Both the position numbers and the translations under genes were made by a program. The notes below the pieces were generated by a model, which worked only from the letters and a program-made list of their open reading frames with translations, was not told the DNA's origin and ran no database searches. DNA of 64,000 bases from the NCBI RefSeq assembly GCF_007988965.1, contig NZ_BJVD01000001.1, positions 1,116,001-1,180,000 of the forward strand. Direction: 5' to 3'. Source of the DNA: Rummeliibacillus stabekisii (GTDB lineage Bacteria; Bacillota; Bacilli; Bacillales_A; Planococcaceae). This document shows positions 43,599 to 53,702 of the stretch, in pieces (the first letter of the stretch is position 1; every line of letters begins with the position of its first letter).

Positions 43599-44717
43599 AT
43601 GAAGAATAATAGGAAGAAAATTGGCTTATCTACTATATTGGCTGCTTCGCTTCTATTTGCAGAGCCTTCTCTATATTCTGTTCATGCGGCAAATGAAACA
43701 CCCAAGCTCCCAAAGGCAAATGAACTAAATCAGCAAAGAATCTTAAAACAGACACCAGCTATACACGAAGAAAATCAACGTGTCGATCAGTTGCTAGAGG
43801 ACACACCAACCAGTGCTACAGAGGCTATTCCTAAAACCGATGATGAAAGCGACGGAGAGTTAAATAAACCAACCAATCCACAAACTCCTTCTGAAGAATC
43901 AGATGAAAGTAAAGAAGTTCCACAGACGAAACCACCGAAGGAAACACCTTTAAAGGCAAAACATTTTTACTATAAAAAGATAGATGAAAAAAAACAGAAT
44001 TTCTATCTAAAAATCAAAACAGTGCAAAAGAAAAATTACCCTATCTATAAACATAATCCCTATAATGTAGACAAGAATTCCATGAAACCAAGCCACCGCA
44101 GCTTCAACTATAAGAGCAAGAAAATGTACATAAGCAGATCTGCTAAAGCTGGCGGAAAACTATGGTACAGAATTTCATATAAAGGCAAATTGTTAGGGTG
44201 GATTGAAGCAAATGGCTTAAGCGAATATTATAAAAACCTAAACGTAAAGGTCATTAATCAGCTTCCTGAGTTGCCAACTGGTTGTGAAATTACTGCCGTC
44301 ACCATGATGCTCCAGTATAAAGGAGCCAAAGTGGATAAGATGAAAATGGCCAGGGAAATGCCAAGGACTAGTACATTAAACGGCAATCTAGGCTTCGTTG
44401 GTAGTCCCTATAGTAAAGCAGGTTGGTGGATCTTCCCTCCTGCATTGATGAAACTAGTCAAAAAATATGCCGGTTCCTCGGTTAACATGACAGGCAAATC
44501 GTTTACATCGATTAAAAAACAAATCAATCGTAATCACCCGGTAGTTGTATGGGTAGCGAATGTCGATGGTTTTGTAAATCACGCATTAACTGTAACAGGC
44601 TATGATAATTCAAGAGTTTATTTTAATGACCCTTGGACAGGTAAAAAAAGCAGCATGAAAATCAGTACATTTAAGAAACATTGGAAAGATGACAAATATC
44701 GGGCAATCAGCTATTAA
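43599..44717 (+). CDS. Secreted C39-like cysteine peptidase with wall-binding module
   Basis: 372 residues. A signal peptide (about 1-30), an acidic Pro/Glu/Thr linker (to about 120), a GW/SH3-like module (about 122-208, ending KGKLLGWIEANGL), and a peptidase C39-like domain (PF13529 type). Cys229 lies in LPTGCEITA, His328 in NHALTVTGY and Asn343-Asp344 in FNDPW. It is outside the cell and likely bound to wall polymers. The substrate is unknown. ATG at 43599 has TGGAGG. Confidence 0.85.
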   Translation: MKNNRKKIGLSTILAASLLFAEPSLYSVHAANETPKLPKANELNQQRILKQTPAIHEENQRVDQLLEDTPTSATEAIPKTDDESDGELNKPTNPQTPSEESDESKEVPQTKPPKETPLKAKHFYYKKIDEKKQNFYLKIKTVQKKNYPIYKHNPYNVDKNSMKPSHRSFNYKSKKMYISRSAKAGGKLWYRISYKGKLLGWIEANGLSEYYKNLNVKVINQLPELPTGCEITAVTMMLQYKGAKVDKMKMAREMPRTSTLNGNLGFVGSPYSKAGWWIFPPALMKLVKKYAGSSVNMTGKSFTSIKKQINRNHPVVVWVANVDGFVNHALTVTGYDNSRVYFNDPWTGKKSSMKISTFKKHWKDDKYRAISY

Positions 44718-44765
44718 TGAAGAAATGCAAGTCTATTAATCTACTAGGAAAGTTGAGGCTCATAT

Positions 44766-45821
44766 ATGAAGCGAAAATGGATAATGGGTTTGATGGCAAG
44801 TATTCTCTTGCTCTCCCCTACGATTGGCAAGGAATCCACTGCACAGGCAAAAGAAGTATCAACGTTCTATAAGACCAATCCTGTGATTGTAAAGGTAATA
44901 GCAGGTACCTCCATGTATAAAGATGTTGAATTTAAAAAGAAAGTAAGCTTTCAAAAGAAAGGCACCTATTTGCATGTTAAGCGAATTGTCTCCTCTTCTA
45001 AAGGAACACCGCGCCTTCAATTGACGAATGGCAACTATTTTACCGCTCATAAACACTTTGTGGTAAAAACGAAGGGTTATCAAAATCCCAAGGCCTACTA
45101 TCAAGTTCAATATAAACAAATCAAGCCAACAGGGAAAGTTGGCTATAATTTAAGTCGAGGCTACGAAGGCATCAAGACATGGAAAGTTATGAATAAACTT
45201 GGGATTATCGGACCCAACGGCTATGCTAAATATAACAATGCCACATATAATGCCGTGCGTAATTTCCAAGCCAAAAATCATCTGCCCGTTACAGGTAATG
45301 TGGATATAAAAACTTGGAAGAAATTAGGCTTCAGTGAAGCATCATGGTATAGCATTGACCAGTATATAGCACCGCTTAAAGCCTTTGCTTGGGATGGACG
45401 TAAAGAACATATCGAAGCGATGATTACACAAAGCTATAAATATTTAGGAAAACCCTATATCGTCGGTGCTTCCTCTTCACCAAGCTATGGACTAGATTGC
45501 AGTGGGCTTGTAACGCAAGGATTGTATGCGGGCGGGATTAACCCTGTCCCAGTATCAAGCATCCAACACGCACATCCTGGCAATGAGTGGAACAGCCGCA
45601 AACTGTTTGCTTCTTCGAAATTTAAAAAAGTAAGCTACAGCAAGCGGCAGCGCGGTGATTTAATCTTTTACTATGAGCCGGGTACACACACCATTTGGCA
45701 TGTGGCAATCTATCTCGGCGACAACAAAGTAATCGAATCATGGCCACAAAAAGTCATGATTTCACCAGTTGTCAACGCACACTGTAACATAATTGCAGGT
45801 GTAAGACGTCCCTTTGTATAA
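44766..45821 (+). CDS. Secreted NlpC/P60 endopeptidase with PG-binding domain
   Basis: 351 residues: signal peptide (about 1-28), an N-terminal beta-rich module (about 33-100), a PG_binding_1 helical domain (about 125-190, NATYNAVRNFQAKNHLPVTG) and an NlpC/P60 domain. Cys245 in GLDCSGL and His312 in WHVAIYLGD are the catalytic pair. It should cut peptidoglycan stem peptides. It follows the C39-like gene by 48 bases in the same direction and probably shares its transcript. Confidence 0.88.
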   Translation: MKRKWIMGLMASILLLSPTIGKESTAQAKEVSTFYKTNPVIVKVIAGTSMYKDVEFKKKVSFQKKGTYLHVKRIVSSSKGTPRLQLTNGNYFTAHKHFVVKTKGYQNPKAYYQVQYKQIKPTGKVGYNLSRGYEGIKTWKVMNKLGIIGPNGYAKYNNATYNAVRNFQAKNHLPVTGNVDIKTWKKLGFSEASWYSIDQYIAPLKAFAWDGRKEHIEAMITQSYKYLGKPYIVGASSSPSYGLDCSGLVTQGLYAGGINPVPVSSIQHAHPGNEWNSRKLFASSKFKKVSYSKRQRGDLIFYYEPGTHTIWHVAIYLGDNKVIESWPQKVMISPVVNAHCNIIAGVRRPFV

Positions 45822-45826
45822 GAGAA

Positions 45827-45863
45827 AGACCTTTGTTCATGAAGCTGAACAAAGGTCTATTTT
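45827..45863 (+). terminator. Terminator of the two wall-peptidase genes
   Basis: The perfect stem AGACCTTTGTTCA/TGAACAAAGGTCT with a 6-base loop and a T-rich tail. Confidence 0.88.
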
Positions 45864-46004
45864 AGTTGTCATCAATAAAAATGAACAAGTAAACATACAT
45901 GCTTTTCAGCGCTTCCCTCAGAGAAACTGCAAGGTTTGATCAAACGCTAGCAGGTCATATTACCTGAAGATTAAAAATATAAAACAGACAGCGATAAGCT
46001 ACCT

Positions 46005-46874
46005 TTACCAATGAGACGGTTTCTGTATATATATTGGCAAGCGGGTCATCTCATTTCCTTTTGCCGAATTGATTTGCATTTGAGTCAAAAATATACTAGT
46101 GGAAAGGTCAGCTCCATCCAAATTAACATCTCGTAAATCTGCACCTATGAAATTTACTTCTCTCAAATCTGTATTTCTCATATCTGAAGCAATCAAATAA
46201 GCGCCTCTAAAATCAGCAGCCCTTAAATCTTTTCCTTCCAGTTTCTTTCCGATCCAGTCGACTCTTGCATGATCCAAATCTTTTATATTTCGATTTCCAG
46301 GCAGTTTACTAATCGCTTTTTCTCTAACAAAGTTGCTTGCTATAGTTAGGAGCTCATTTAAAGAAAAACGGTACATTATCAAATCCAGGTCAAGTAAATC
46401 ATCTGCAGCCAACTCGGTTAAATTCTGCAATTTCTTTAACTGTATTCTCAATTTATCTGCTATATCTTCCGGCAATTCATAAGACAGAGCTTCTGAAACA
46501 TATGCAATCATTTCATGGAGCTGCTCCATAATTGGAAATACCTGAAACATCTTCTTCCCTATTTCAGGATTCCCTCGCCAACTTTGTCCCTTAAAAGTAA
46601 CCTGAGAAACGACCTGACCAGCACCCAAGCAATCAAAAACTGTACATCCTTTGAAGCCTTTGTCTCTCAACTGGCTATGTATTTGGCAGCTGTAATTAGG
46701 TTGCAAATTCAGGCAGGGAGTTCCTGCCTGTTTATTAATTGAAAAATCGCTTGAAGCAACAATATTTAGAGCAGTACAACAGAGACCAAAACATTTTGTG
46801 CAATCTGCTTTCATTCCCTCTCTGATCCGACGAGCAGCTTCTTTGTCAATTATAGTAGTTTTAGACATTGTCAT
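46005..46874 (-). CDS. Cys-rich protein with C-terminal pentapeptide repeats
   Basis: 289 residues. The first 82 contain eight Cys (25, 28, 32, 33, 54, 63, 77, 82) in CxxC-x3-CC and later single positions, resembling a YkgJ-type metal or iron-sulphur site. A helical middle (about 100-205) follows. Residues about 210-265 form pentapeptide repeats (ADFRGAYLIASDMRNTDLRE, then FIGADLRDVNLDGADLS) that fold as a right-handed beta-helix. Cytoplasmic. The joint function is unknown. ATG at 46874 has GGAAGTGAG. Confidence 0.75.
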   Translation of the reverse strand: MTMSKTTIIDKEAARRIREGMKADCTKCFGLCCTALNIVASSDFSINKQAGTPCLNLQPNYSCQIHSQLRDKGFKGCTVFDCLGAGQVVSQVTFKGQSWRGNPEIGKKMFQVFPIMEQLHEMIAYVSEALSYELPEDIADKLRIQLKKLQNLTELAADDLLDLDLIMYRFSLNELLTIASNFVREKAISKLPGNRNIKDLDHARVDWIGKKLEGKDLRAADFRGAYLIASDMRNTDLREVNFIGADLRDVNLDGADLSTSIFLTQMQINSAKGNEMTRLPIYIQKPSHW

Positions 46875-47051
46875 TTCTCACTTCCATCCCATCAATGGTC
46901 TATCACCTAAAATATAGCATATTATTGCATACATGTATTTACATTTCACGGCCTATATATCTAGATTTTAATAATAATAATAAACCTAATTTCGTTTTAT
47001 TTTATTTTTTTAGGGAATCTTCTACTAACCTAAAAGATTGGAGGTTAGGTA

Positions 47052-48401
47052 ATGGAACAAAATAAAAAAAAAGAAATGAAGAAGGAGTTTTCTGGCCTAA
47101 AGGAGCCATCTCAATGGATTGCAGGGATTGAGTGGTTTTTCTTTATTTTCGCCAATATTGTCATTATCCCATTAACAGTGGGAAAAGCATTTAAGCTTGG
47201 ACAAGACAGTATTATTACCACATTGCAGTTATCCTTCTTAGTCACAGGAGCAGCTTGTTTATTGCAGGCTTTCATTGGCCATAAACGAGCCATTCTTGAA
47301 GGGCAATCAGGTTTATGGTGGGGCATGATTTTATCGATTGTCAGCATGGCCACTGCACAAGGAACTTCCCTTGGGGAACTAGGCGGCAGTTTAACAGTCG
47401 GGATTCTGATTTCTGCTGTTTTAAATATAGTCATCGGCCTTTTTGGTTGGGGGCCTGCTATTTCAAAGCTTTTCAAACCAGGTGTCATGGCTGTATTTAT
47501 GCTATTGTTTGGCATTCAATTAATCCAAATCTTCCTAAAAGGCATGTTAGGCATACCGATGGGCAATGCGCCTGATGATGCGAAAATCAAATTATCCGTA
47601 GCAGTATTGACGCTTGTCATTGCAGCTATAATGATTTTTATCAATGTGAAGGCACCTGTTAAATACAGCAAGTATTCACTTCTCGGCGGGATTGTTGTCG
47701 GGTGGATTGCGTATGCACTTATTTTTGGACCAGAGCATTCTGTCAAAACTGATGCTTCCTTCAAGTTCCAACTGTTTAATTTGGGTAAACCAGCTTGGAA
47801 TATCGGCATAATAGCGATGGCTGTTATTACCGGATTGATGAATTTGGCAAATACATTCGGTGCTTTAAAAGGAACAGAAAATTTATATGACGAAGAAACG
47901 AGCAAGAAGCAATACAAGCGCAGCCTTACAATTTCAGGCGTATTTTCTGGCTTGAGCGGGCTATTCGGACTAGTTCCTTATGCTCCATTTGTTTCTTCTA
48001 TTGGTTTTTTAGAACAATCTGGAATCGTCAAACGCCTGCCTTTTGTGATAGGAAGTGTCCTATTTTTCATGATGGGATTGATACCGCCTGCAGCACATTT
48101 CTTTTCTAATATTCCGCTTAGCATTGGCAGTATGGTCCTCTTTGTTGCTTATTTACAGCTCTTAAATTCATCTATGGACTTCTTTAAGAAAATAGAGCTG
48201 AACAAGCAAAATGTCTATCGATCTGCTATTCCCCTTTTTTTAGCCGTCGTCATTATGATTATGCCTGACTCTTATTTTTCATCTCTTCCAAAGGTAGTAC
48301 AGCCAATAGTCGGAAATGGCTTATTAATGGGCATATTGATCGCACTTATTTTAGAAAATACCGTGAAATGGAATCGTATTAAACCACCTTCTAAAAATTA
48401 A
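47052..48401 (+). CDS. NCS2 (xanthine/uracil-type) purine permease
   Basis: 449 residues with about 13-14 helices. It has the NCS2 build with a first helix in EWFFFIFANIVIIPLTVG, LEGQSGLWWGMILS, FKPGVMAVFMLLFGIQL, and an acidic-type motif region GLMNLANTFGALKG. The substrate may be xanthine, urate or another purine-derived base. TTGGAGG precedes ATG at 47052. It is followed by an Ntn hydrolase and an oxalate decarboxylase gene, which hints at purine-derived oxamate or oxalate use. Confidence 0.78.
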   Translation: MEQNKKKEMKKEFSGLKEPSQWIAGIEWFFFIFANIVIIPLTVGKAFKLGQDSIITTLQLSFLVTGAACLLQAFIGHKRAILEGQSGLWWGMILSIVSMATAQGTSLGELGGSLTVGILISAVLNIVIGLFGWGPAISKLFKPGVMAVFMLLFGIQLIQIFLKGMLGIPMGNAPDDAKIKLSVAVLTLVIAAIMIFINVKAPVKYSKYSLLGGIVVGWIAYALIFGPEHSVKTDASFKFQLFNLGKPAWNIGIIAMAVITGLMNLANTFGALKGTENLYDEETSKKQYKRSLTISGVFSGLSGLFGLVPYAPFVSSIGFLEQSGIVKRLPFVIGSVLFFMMGLIPPAAHFFSNIPLSIGSMVLFVAYLQLLNSSMDFFKKIELNKQNVYRSAIPLFLAVVIMIMPDSYFSSLPKVVQPIVGNGLLMGILIALILENTVKWNRIKPPSKN

Positions 48402-48483
48402 TATGTTTTACCCATATGTAAAAGGGTATGCATAGTTATAGGGACGAAATTACCTATAAATTTTCTAATTTGGAGGTACTTAA

Positions 48484-50115
48484 ATGGTTCAAAAATCCAG
48501 GGTATATGGTGAAGATATTGATCCTCGCTACGGCAACTCCTTTATATCTAACAAAAATGCAGTTGCCACTCCTAACGAACTTGCTTCAATGGCCGCAAAC
48601 CAAATTCTTATCAAAGGTGGAAATGCCATTGATGCAATGGTTACAGCCAACTCAGTTCTAGGTGTTGTATTCCCTCATATGACAGGAGCGGGTGGCGATT
48701 CTTTTTGGTTAATTTATGATGCAAAAACAGGAAAACGTCACGCTTTAAATGCAACTGGGCACTCAGGAAAGAATGTCACGCGCGATCAATTCAATCGGGA
48801 AGACGGCATGGACATCCGCGGAGCTAAAGCAGTTACCACAGTACCAGGAGCTGTCAGCGGATGGATTGAAGCGCATGAGCGGTTTGGAAAGCTTCCATTA
48901 AAAGATTGTTTAGAGCCAGCGATTGATTACGCTTACAATGGATTTCCTGTTGGAGACTCTCTTGCTAAGTTCTCAGAAAGTGCTCTTACATTACTCCGCA
49001 CATACCCATCGACAGCTAAGGTTTACCTCAAAGATGGTGTCGCTCCGTATATCAAAGGTGACATCCTTAAGAATCCTGATCTAGGAAAAACTCTCGAAAA
49101 AATAGCAGAACACGGTAAAGATGCCTTTTACAAAGGTGAAATAGCTGATATGGTTACAGCATTTTTACAAAAGAATGGCGGATTGCTAACAAAAGAAGAC
49201 TTTGCTAATCACAAAGCAGAATGGGTAGAACCTGTTTCTGTAGAATACGGCGACCGCAAAGTCATTGCGCCGCCGCCCAATTCAGCTGGAATGGTCACAC
49301 TCCAAATTCTTGGTATGATGGATCATTTAGATATCACAAGCTTAATCGGCCAAGAGGAAAAGTTTATTGACTACTTTACCCGCGCAACTGCTTTTTCATT
49401 TATGGACCGGGACCAATATTTAGATGACCCCGCATTCAATAAAGTTCCAACTGATATCTTACTAAGCAAAGAATACTTTGAAGAACGCGTTAAAAAAATG
49501 CATGATCCATCGCTTGGACCTCCGGAAAACGGATATGCCAAGAAAGGCGATACAACATTTAGTTGTGCAGTTGATGAAGAAGGCAATGCAGTTGGAGTCA
49601 TCCAAAGCCTCTATTGGGAATGGGGCTCAGGTTTCGTCGCAGAAGGGACAGGCATGATGCTTCAAAACCGTGGTGCTTACTTCTCGCTTGATCCAAAAGC
49701 GCATAACACTTTAGAACCTAATAAACGCCCTGCCCATACGTTGACTTGTTCCATGGTGTTCAAAGACGACAAACCCGAGCTTGTTGTTGGAGCAATGGGC
49801 GGAGACGGCGAACCGCAGACACAAGCATTGATCATCATGCGAATATTAAACCAACATTATTCTGTACAAGAAGCAATTGATGCTCCTAGATGGCTTCTCG
49901 GCCGCACATGGGGAGAAGATATACGGGGTCTTCGTTTAGAAAGCCGTTATGATAAAAAAATCGCTGAAAAACTCGAGGAGCTAGGACATATCAATGTTTC
50001 TATGGTTGAGAATTTCAGTGACTTGATGGGACATGCACAAGCAATCCGCATATGGCCTGATCGCCTTGAATCTGGAGCAGATCCGCGAGCTGGCGGACTA
50101 GCAATTGGCAACTAA
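48484..50115 (+). CDS. YwrD/HpxW-like Ntn hydrolase (GGT family)
   Basis: 543 residues of the gamma-glutamyltransferase family. [35 protein letters not shown] and PGAVSGW are in the large-subunit half. Thr357 in [12 protein letters not shown] is the expected self-cleavage nucleophile, and [11 protein letters not shown] lies in the small-subunit half. There is no signal peptide, so it is cytoplasmic and resembles YwrD and oxamate amidohydrolase HpxW rather than secreted GGT. From context it may release oxalate and ammonia from oxamate (inference). TTGGAGG precedes ATG at 48484. Confidence 0.8.
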   Translation: MVQKSRVYGEDIDPRYGNSFISNKNAVATPNELASMAANQILIKGGNAIDAMVTANSVLGVVFPHMTGAGGDSFWLIYDAKTGKRHALNATGHSGKNVTRDQFNREDGMDIRGAKAVTTVPGAVSGWIEAHERFGKLPLKDCLEPAIDYAYNGFPVGDSLAKFSESALTLLRTYPSTAKVYLKDGVAPYIKGDILKNPDLGKTLEKIAEHGKDAFYKGEIADMVTAFLQKNGGLLTKEDFANHKAEWVEPVSVEYGDRKVIAPPPNSAGMVTLQILGMMDHLDITSLIGQEEKFIDYFTRATAFSFMDRDQYLDDPAFNKVPTDILLSKEYFEERVKKMHDPSLGPPENGYAKKGDTTFSCAVDEEGNAVGVIQSLYWEWGSGFVAEGTGMMLQNRGAYFSLDPKAHNTLEPNKRPAHTLTCSMVFKDDKPELVVGAMGGDGEPQTQALIIMRILNQHYSVQEAIDAPRWLLGRTWGEDIRGLRLESRYDKKIAEKLEELGHINVSMVENFSDLMGHAQAIRIWPDRLESGADPRAGGLAIGN

Positions 50116-50161
50116 CTCGTTTTTTGAAAAATCCAATCATATTGAAAGGAGAAATTCAAGA

Positions 50162-51325
50162 ATGACTTTAAATAAACAAAATGAAAACACTAACCCACAA
50201 CCAATGAGCGGTGAGCGCGGAGGAGAAATTTGGGGTGCCCAAAATCCGGAAATTGACCGTCAAAATCCAGATATATTAGTTCCTCCTACGACTGATAAAG
50301 GGACTATGCCAAACTTAAAATTCCCATATGCTTTATCACATATGCGTGTAGAATATGGCGGCTGGTCTCGTGAGGTAACAGTTCGCGAGATGCCTGCATC
50401 TACTACTATCGCTGGCGTTAATATGCATTTAGAGCCAGGAGGGGTACGTGAGCTTCATTGGCACAAAGAAGGCGAATGGTCTTACATGATTAAAGGAAAA
50501 GCAAGAATTACAGCTATCTCTCCTGATGGCCGTGAGTTTGTAGACGATGTAGAGGAAGGAGATTTGTGGTATTTCCCAAGAGGTGTTCCGCATTCTATCA
50601 AGGGTCTAAGCGAAGGAGCCGAATTCCTGCTCGCATTTGATGATGGTAGTTTCTCAGAGAATAGTACATTCTCAATCACAGATTGGTTCGCACACACACC
50701 TAAAGACGTCCTTGCTGCAAACTTTGGCGTTTCAGAAGAGGAATTCGATAATATTCCAAGCGGCGAAGTATACATGTATCAAGGAAAAGTACCAGGTCCC
50801 ATTGCGCAAGATTTACCAGATGATGCAAATGAATTTGTTAAAAATCCTTATAGCTTTAAACTTCATGATGTTGAGCCAATTGTCACAAACGGCGGTAAAG
50901 TGTGGATTTCAGATTCAAATAACTTCCCAGCCTCTACTACAGTGGCAGCAGCTCTTGTTGAATTAGAACCGGGTGCTGTCCGTGAATTACATTGGCATCC
51001 AAACAATGATGAATGGCAGTACTATCTTGAAGGACAAGGCCGAATGACTGTGTTTGCCTCTGGCGGCAAAGCTCGGACATATGATTATCAAGCTGGTGAT
51101 GTTGGTTATGTTCCATTTGCGATGGGACACTATGTCCAAAACACAGGAGATACTCCTCTCCGCTTCCTTGAAATCTTCAAAAGTGATCACTATGCAGATA
51201 TCTCACTTAATCAATGGATGTCTCAAACACCAAAATCACTTCTAAAAGAACACTTACCTCTAAGCGATGAATTTATCAAAAATGCGTTGCATAGCGATAA
51301 ACGTCCGAATGTAAAATTTAAATAA
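50162..51325 (+). CDS. oxdC: Oxalate decarboxylase (bicupin)
   Basis: 387 residues, two cupin domains. Site 1 has His99, His101, Glu105 and His144 ([15 protein letters not shown]); site 2 repeats [11 protein letters not shown]. The lid motif SENS with Glu166 (OxdC Glu162 plus four) marks a decarboxylase, not an oxidase. It turns oxalate into formate and CO2 with manganese. ATG at 50162 has AAAGGAG; the longer frame to 50105 overlaps the upstream gene without support. It is close kin to OxdC and OxdD; which one cannot be told. Confidence 0.92.
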   Translation: MTLNKQNENTNPQPMSGERGGEIWGAQNPEIDRQNPDILVPPTTDKGTMPNLKFPYALSHMRVEYGGWSREVTVREMPASTTIAGVNMHLEPGGVRELHWHKEGEWSYMIKGKARITAISPDGREFVDDVEEGDLWYFPRGVPHSIKGLSEGAEFLLAFDDGSFSENSTFSITDWFAHTPKDVLAANFGVSEEEFDNIPSGEVYMYQGKVPGPIAQDLPDDANEFVKNPYSFKLHDVEPIVTNGGKVWISDSNNFPASTTVAAALVELEPGAVRELHWHPNNDEWQYYLEGQGRMTVFASGGKARTYDYQAGDVGYVPFAMGHYVQNTGDTPLRFLEIFKSDHYADISLNQWMSQTPKSLLKEHLPLSDEFIKNALHSDKRPNVKFK

Positions 51326-51334
51326 TAACCATAG

Positions 51335-51366
51335 AGCCATGCAGATTTGTATCTGCATGGCTTTCG
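51335..51366 (+). terminator. Hairpin terminator after oxalate decarboxylase
   Basis: The perfect stem AGCCATGCAGAT/ATCTGCATGGCT with loop TTGT. The tail is only moderately T-rich. Confidence 0.7.
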
Positions 51367-51414
51367 CTTACTTATTAATGTGATAGTGTAATACCTTCCC
51401 TCTTGATACACATA

Positions 51415-51455
51415 AAGAAAGCCCTAAATCATTCAAAAGATTTAGAGCTTTCTTT
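51415..51455 (-). terminator. Terminator of the Rieske-FAD gene
   Basis: The stem GAAAGC-CTAAATC/GATTTAG-GCTTTC (small mismatch) with an 8-base loop lies just past the stop and has T-rich sequence on the leftward strand. Confidence 0.75.
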
Positions 51456-51462
51456 TCATATT

Positions 51463-52947
51463 TTAAAATGGGTTCACTCTCTTCAATGGTTCTTTTGCCG
51501 GTCCTGATATGACTTCTCCTTTTCCATCAAAGATAGAACCGTGGCATGGACAATCCCATGTATGGTCTCCATCATTCCATTTCACTTCACAGCCAAGATG
51601 CGTACAGGCTAAGTTCATAAAATGAACCTCGCCATTTGCATCCTTATACATCCCTGCTGGTTTTCCATCTACTTCAAACTTCTTCGCTTGCCCTTCCTTA
51701 AGTTCAGCTGCTTCATCTAAAATAGTTGGAGTTGATTTCTTCTCATGACCCTGTTGCTTTGGCAAACTACGATTTGGGTCATACAATGGCTGATATGGGT
51801 TTTCTTCTCCCATAATTAAATCGGTAATCAACTCTGCTCCCACTATACCAGTTGTCATACCCCATTCATTAAAGCCAGTCATAACGTAAATGGAATCAGT
51901 TCCTTTTTGCAACTTCCCTATGAAGGCACGTGAATCGGGTGTAAGATAACCATGTGCTGACCAATAGTCCAGCATTTCGGTTAAACCAAATTCTTTTTCT
52001 ACTCTGTCTTTAATAGATTCATACCTTTCCACTGTAGATACATTATCGCCAGTTGGATGAGATTGACCACCGATAATTAAAACAGGCTCTCCCTCATAAT
52101 ACGCGGACCTAAAAGAAAGCTCCGGCCTATCATTACTTATATACATACCTTTCAAATTTCGATCCAGGTGAGCAAACGCGGTTAAATGTGTTGTAGAGGG
52201 TTTCATAGTTTTCGAATAAAATGACTCTGGATCTTCTGCGGGGAACAATGTAGCTAGGATCATATCATCACATATTACCTTGAATTGCGTATCAGTATTA
52301 AGAGTAAGACGATCACCGTCTCTTTCATAACCCATATATTTAGTGTGCTGATAAATATGGGCCCCCATGTCTTCCAATTCTCTTAAAATACCCTGCAGAA
52401 ATTTAACCGGATGGAATTGTGCTTGATTCCTCATAACGAGTGCCCCTTTTATATCAAAAGAAATAGGAATGTCATCGACCATCTCTCCATCTATCCCTAA
52501 TTTTCGGTAAGCAATTTCCTCACTTTCTAATTGCTCTAGAGAACTTTCTTTTTGTGAGAAGACGTACGCATCTGTTCTTTCAAAATCACAATCAATCCCA
52601 TATTCCTTTACAAGTGACTCGGCTATATCGATAGCTTTTGAGTTAGCTTCATAATATAGTCTCGCTAACTCTTCTCCGCTTTGTTTAATTAGTTTATTGT
52701 AAACAAGCTCATGCTGAGCTGACAGCTTTGCAGTCGTACCTCCAGTTGTTCCGCTAATTAATTCTCTTGATTCCAATAGTGCTACCTTCTTGCCTTTCTT
52801 TGCTAAAAAGTAAGATGCCAAAATACCTGAAATTCCTCCACCTACAACAGCCACATCCACTTCGACCGTGTTGGCCAGCTTTGTGTAACTTAGCCCTTTG
52901 GCTGACATGCGCCAAAAGGAACGATTTTCGCCAATTAATTTATTCAA
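51463..52947 (-). CDS. yhfW: FAD-dependent oxidoreductase with C-terminal Rieske domain
   Basis: 494 residues. The DAO-type FAD fold begins VDVAVVGGGISGILASYFLA and continues with TTAKLSAQH and GFNEWGMTTG. The C-terminal Rieske domain (about 400-494) has CTHLGC and CPCHGS, the Cys/His ligands of a 2Fe-2S cluster. This fusion matches B. subtilis YhfW. The electron donor and substrate are unknown. TTG at 52947 has AGGAGG at good spacing. Confidence 0.88.
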   Translation of the reverse strand: MNKLIGENRSFWRMSAKGLSYTKLANTVEVDVAVVGGGISGILASYFLAKKGKKVALLESRELISGTTGGTTAKLSAQHELVYNKLIKQSGEELARLYYEANSKAIDIAESLVKEYGIDCDFERTDAYVFSQKESSLEQLESEEIAYRKLGIDGEMVDDIPISFDIKGALVMRNQAQFHPVKFLQGILRELEDMGAHIYQHTKYMGYERDGDRLTLNTDTQFKVICDDMILATLFPAEDPESFYSKTMKPSTTHLTAFAHLDRNLKGMYISNDRPELSFRSAYYEGEPVLIIGGQSHPTGDNVSTVERYESIKDRVEKEFGLTEMLDYWSAHGYLTPDSRAFIGKLQKGTDSIYVMTGFNEWGMTTGIVGAELITDLIMGEENPYQPLYDPNRSLPKQQGHEKKSTPTILDEAAELKEGQAKKFEVDGKPAGMYKDANGEVHFMNLACTHLGCEVKWNDGDHTWDCPCHGSIFDGKGEVISGPAKEPLKRVNPF

Positions 52948-53036
52948 TACAAAATCCTCCTATACTGGATATTTAAACCTTATATACTTCTACCTTTACT
53001 GGTAAAAAGTAAACATCCAAATAGGAGGATTGTCCC

Positions 53037-53702
53037 TTATTCTTTTACAAAAAACATGCTGACAATGGACAAGCAAACAAGATAGAAAGCAAACCATAAG
53101 CTATAGGTAGCGTGCCATTGCACAACTAGCGTCCCAATGCCTACCCCGAAGATAAACATCACAATAACGGTCAATTGATTGAGAAAATCGCTTTTTGCCT
53201 TCTTCTCTTTATTGAATAGAATACGATATAAGCTGTTCATTAAATTTTTCGCATTGCCTGTCATAATTCCATTGTTCACTTGTGTATCTCTAATTTTCCG
53301 GAACATTGTTAATTCATAGCCTGATAAAATTCCAAGTAATACGCCCATCACACGCGTATCTAATTGAAGCTGATATATAGCTAGCAACAATAGTAGAGCA
53401 GCCTGGAAATAGAGAAACAATCGATATTTGAGCATTCTCAGCTCCGCAAACTTCACAAGAAAAATCTCTCCTAAGAAAACACCTAGCGCGAATCCGAAGA
53501 ACACAATGATATTACGGACAGCTTGCCGCCATTCTCCAGAAAACAGCTTCACGGCAAATGTCACCATATTCCCTGTCTGAGCACTCGCAAACACGTGGTT
53601 TTGTGCCATAAAAGTATATGCATCAATAAATCCCATCAAAAATGCTGCAATGATTGTCAAAAGTGTAATAACTCGATTGGATGACTTTTGTTTCTCTGAC
53701 AT
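53037..53702 (-). CDS. YoaK-like membrane protein (DUF1275)
   Basis: 221 residues from ATG at 53702 (AGGAGAAG upstream). Six or so TM helices. GFIDAYTFMAQNHVFASAQT then GN and the later block NNGIMTGNAKNLMNSLY are the two conserved halves of DUF1275 (YoaK). Function unknown. Confidence 0.82.
   Translation of the reverse strand: MSEKQKSSNRVITLLTIIAAFLMGFIDAYTFMAQNHVFASAQTGNMVTFAVKLFSGEWRQAVRNIIVFFGFALGVFLGEIFLVKFAELRMLKYRLFLYFQAALLLLLAIYQLQLDTRVMGVLLGILSGYELTMFRKIRDTQVNNGIMTGNAKNLMNSLYRILFNKEKKAKSDFLNQLTVIVMFIFGVGIGTLVVQWHATYSLWFAFYLVCLSIVSMFFVKE

Noticed and set aside
48428-48661. 77-codon open frame overlapping the start of the Ntn hydrolase gene
   Set aside because: Different frame, no site, and the real gene begins at 48484 with TTGGAGG.
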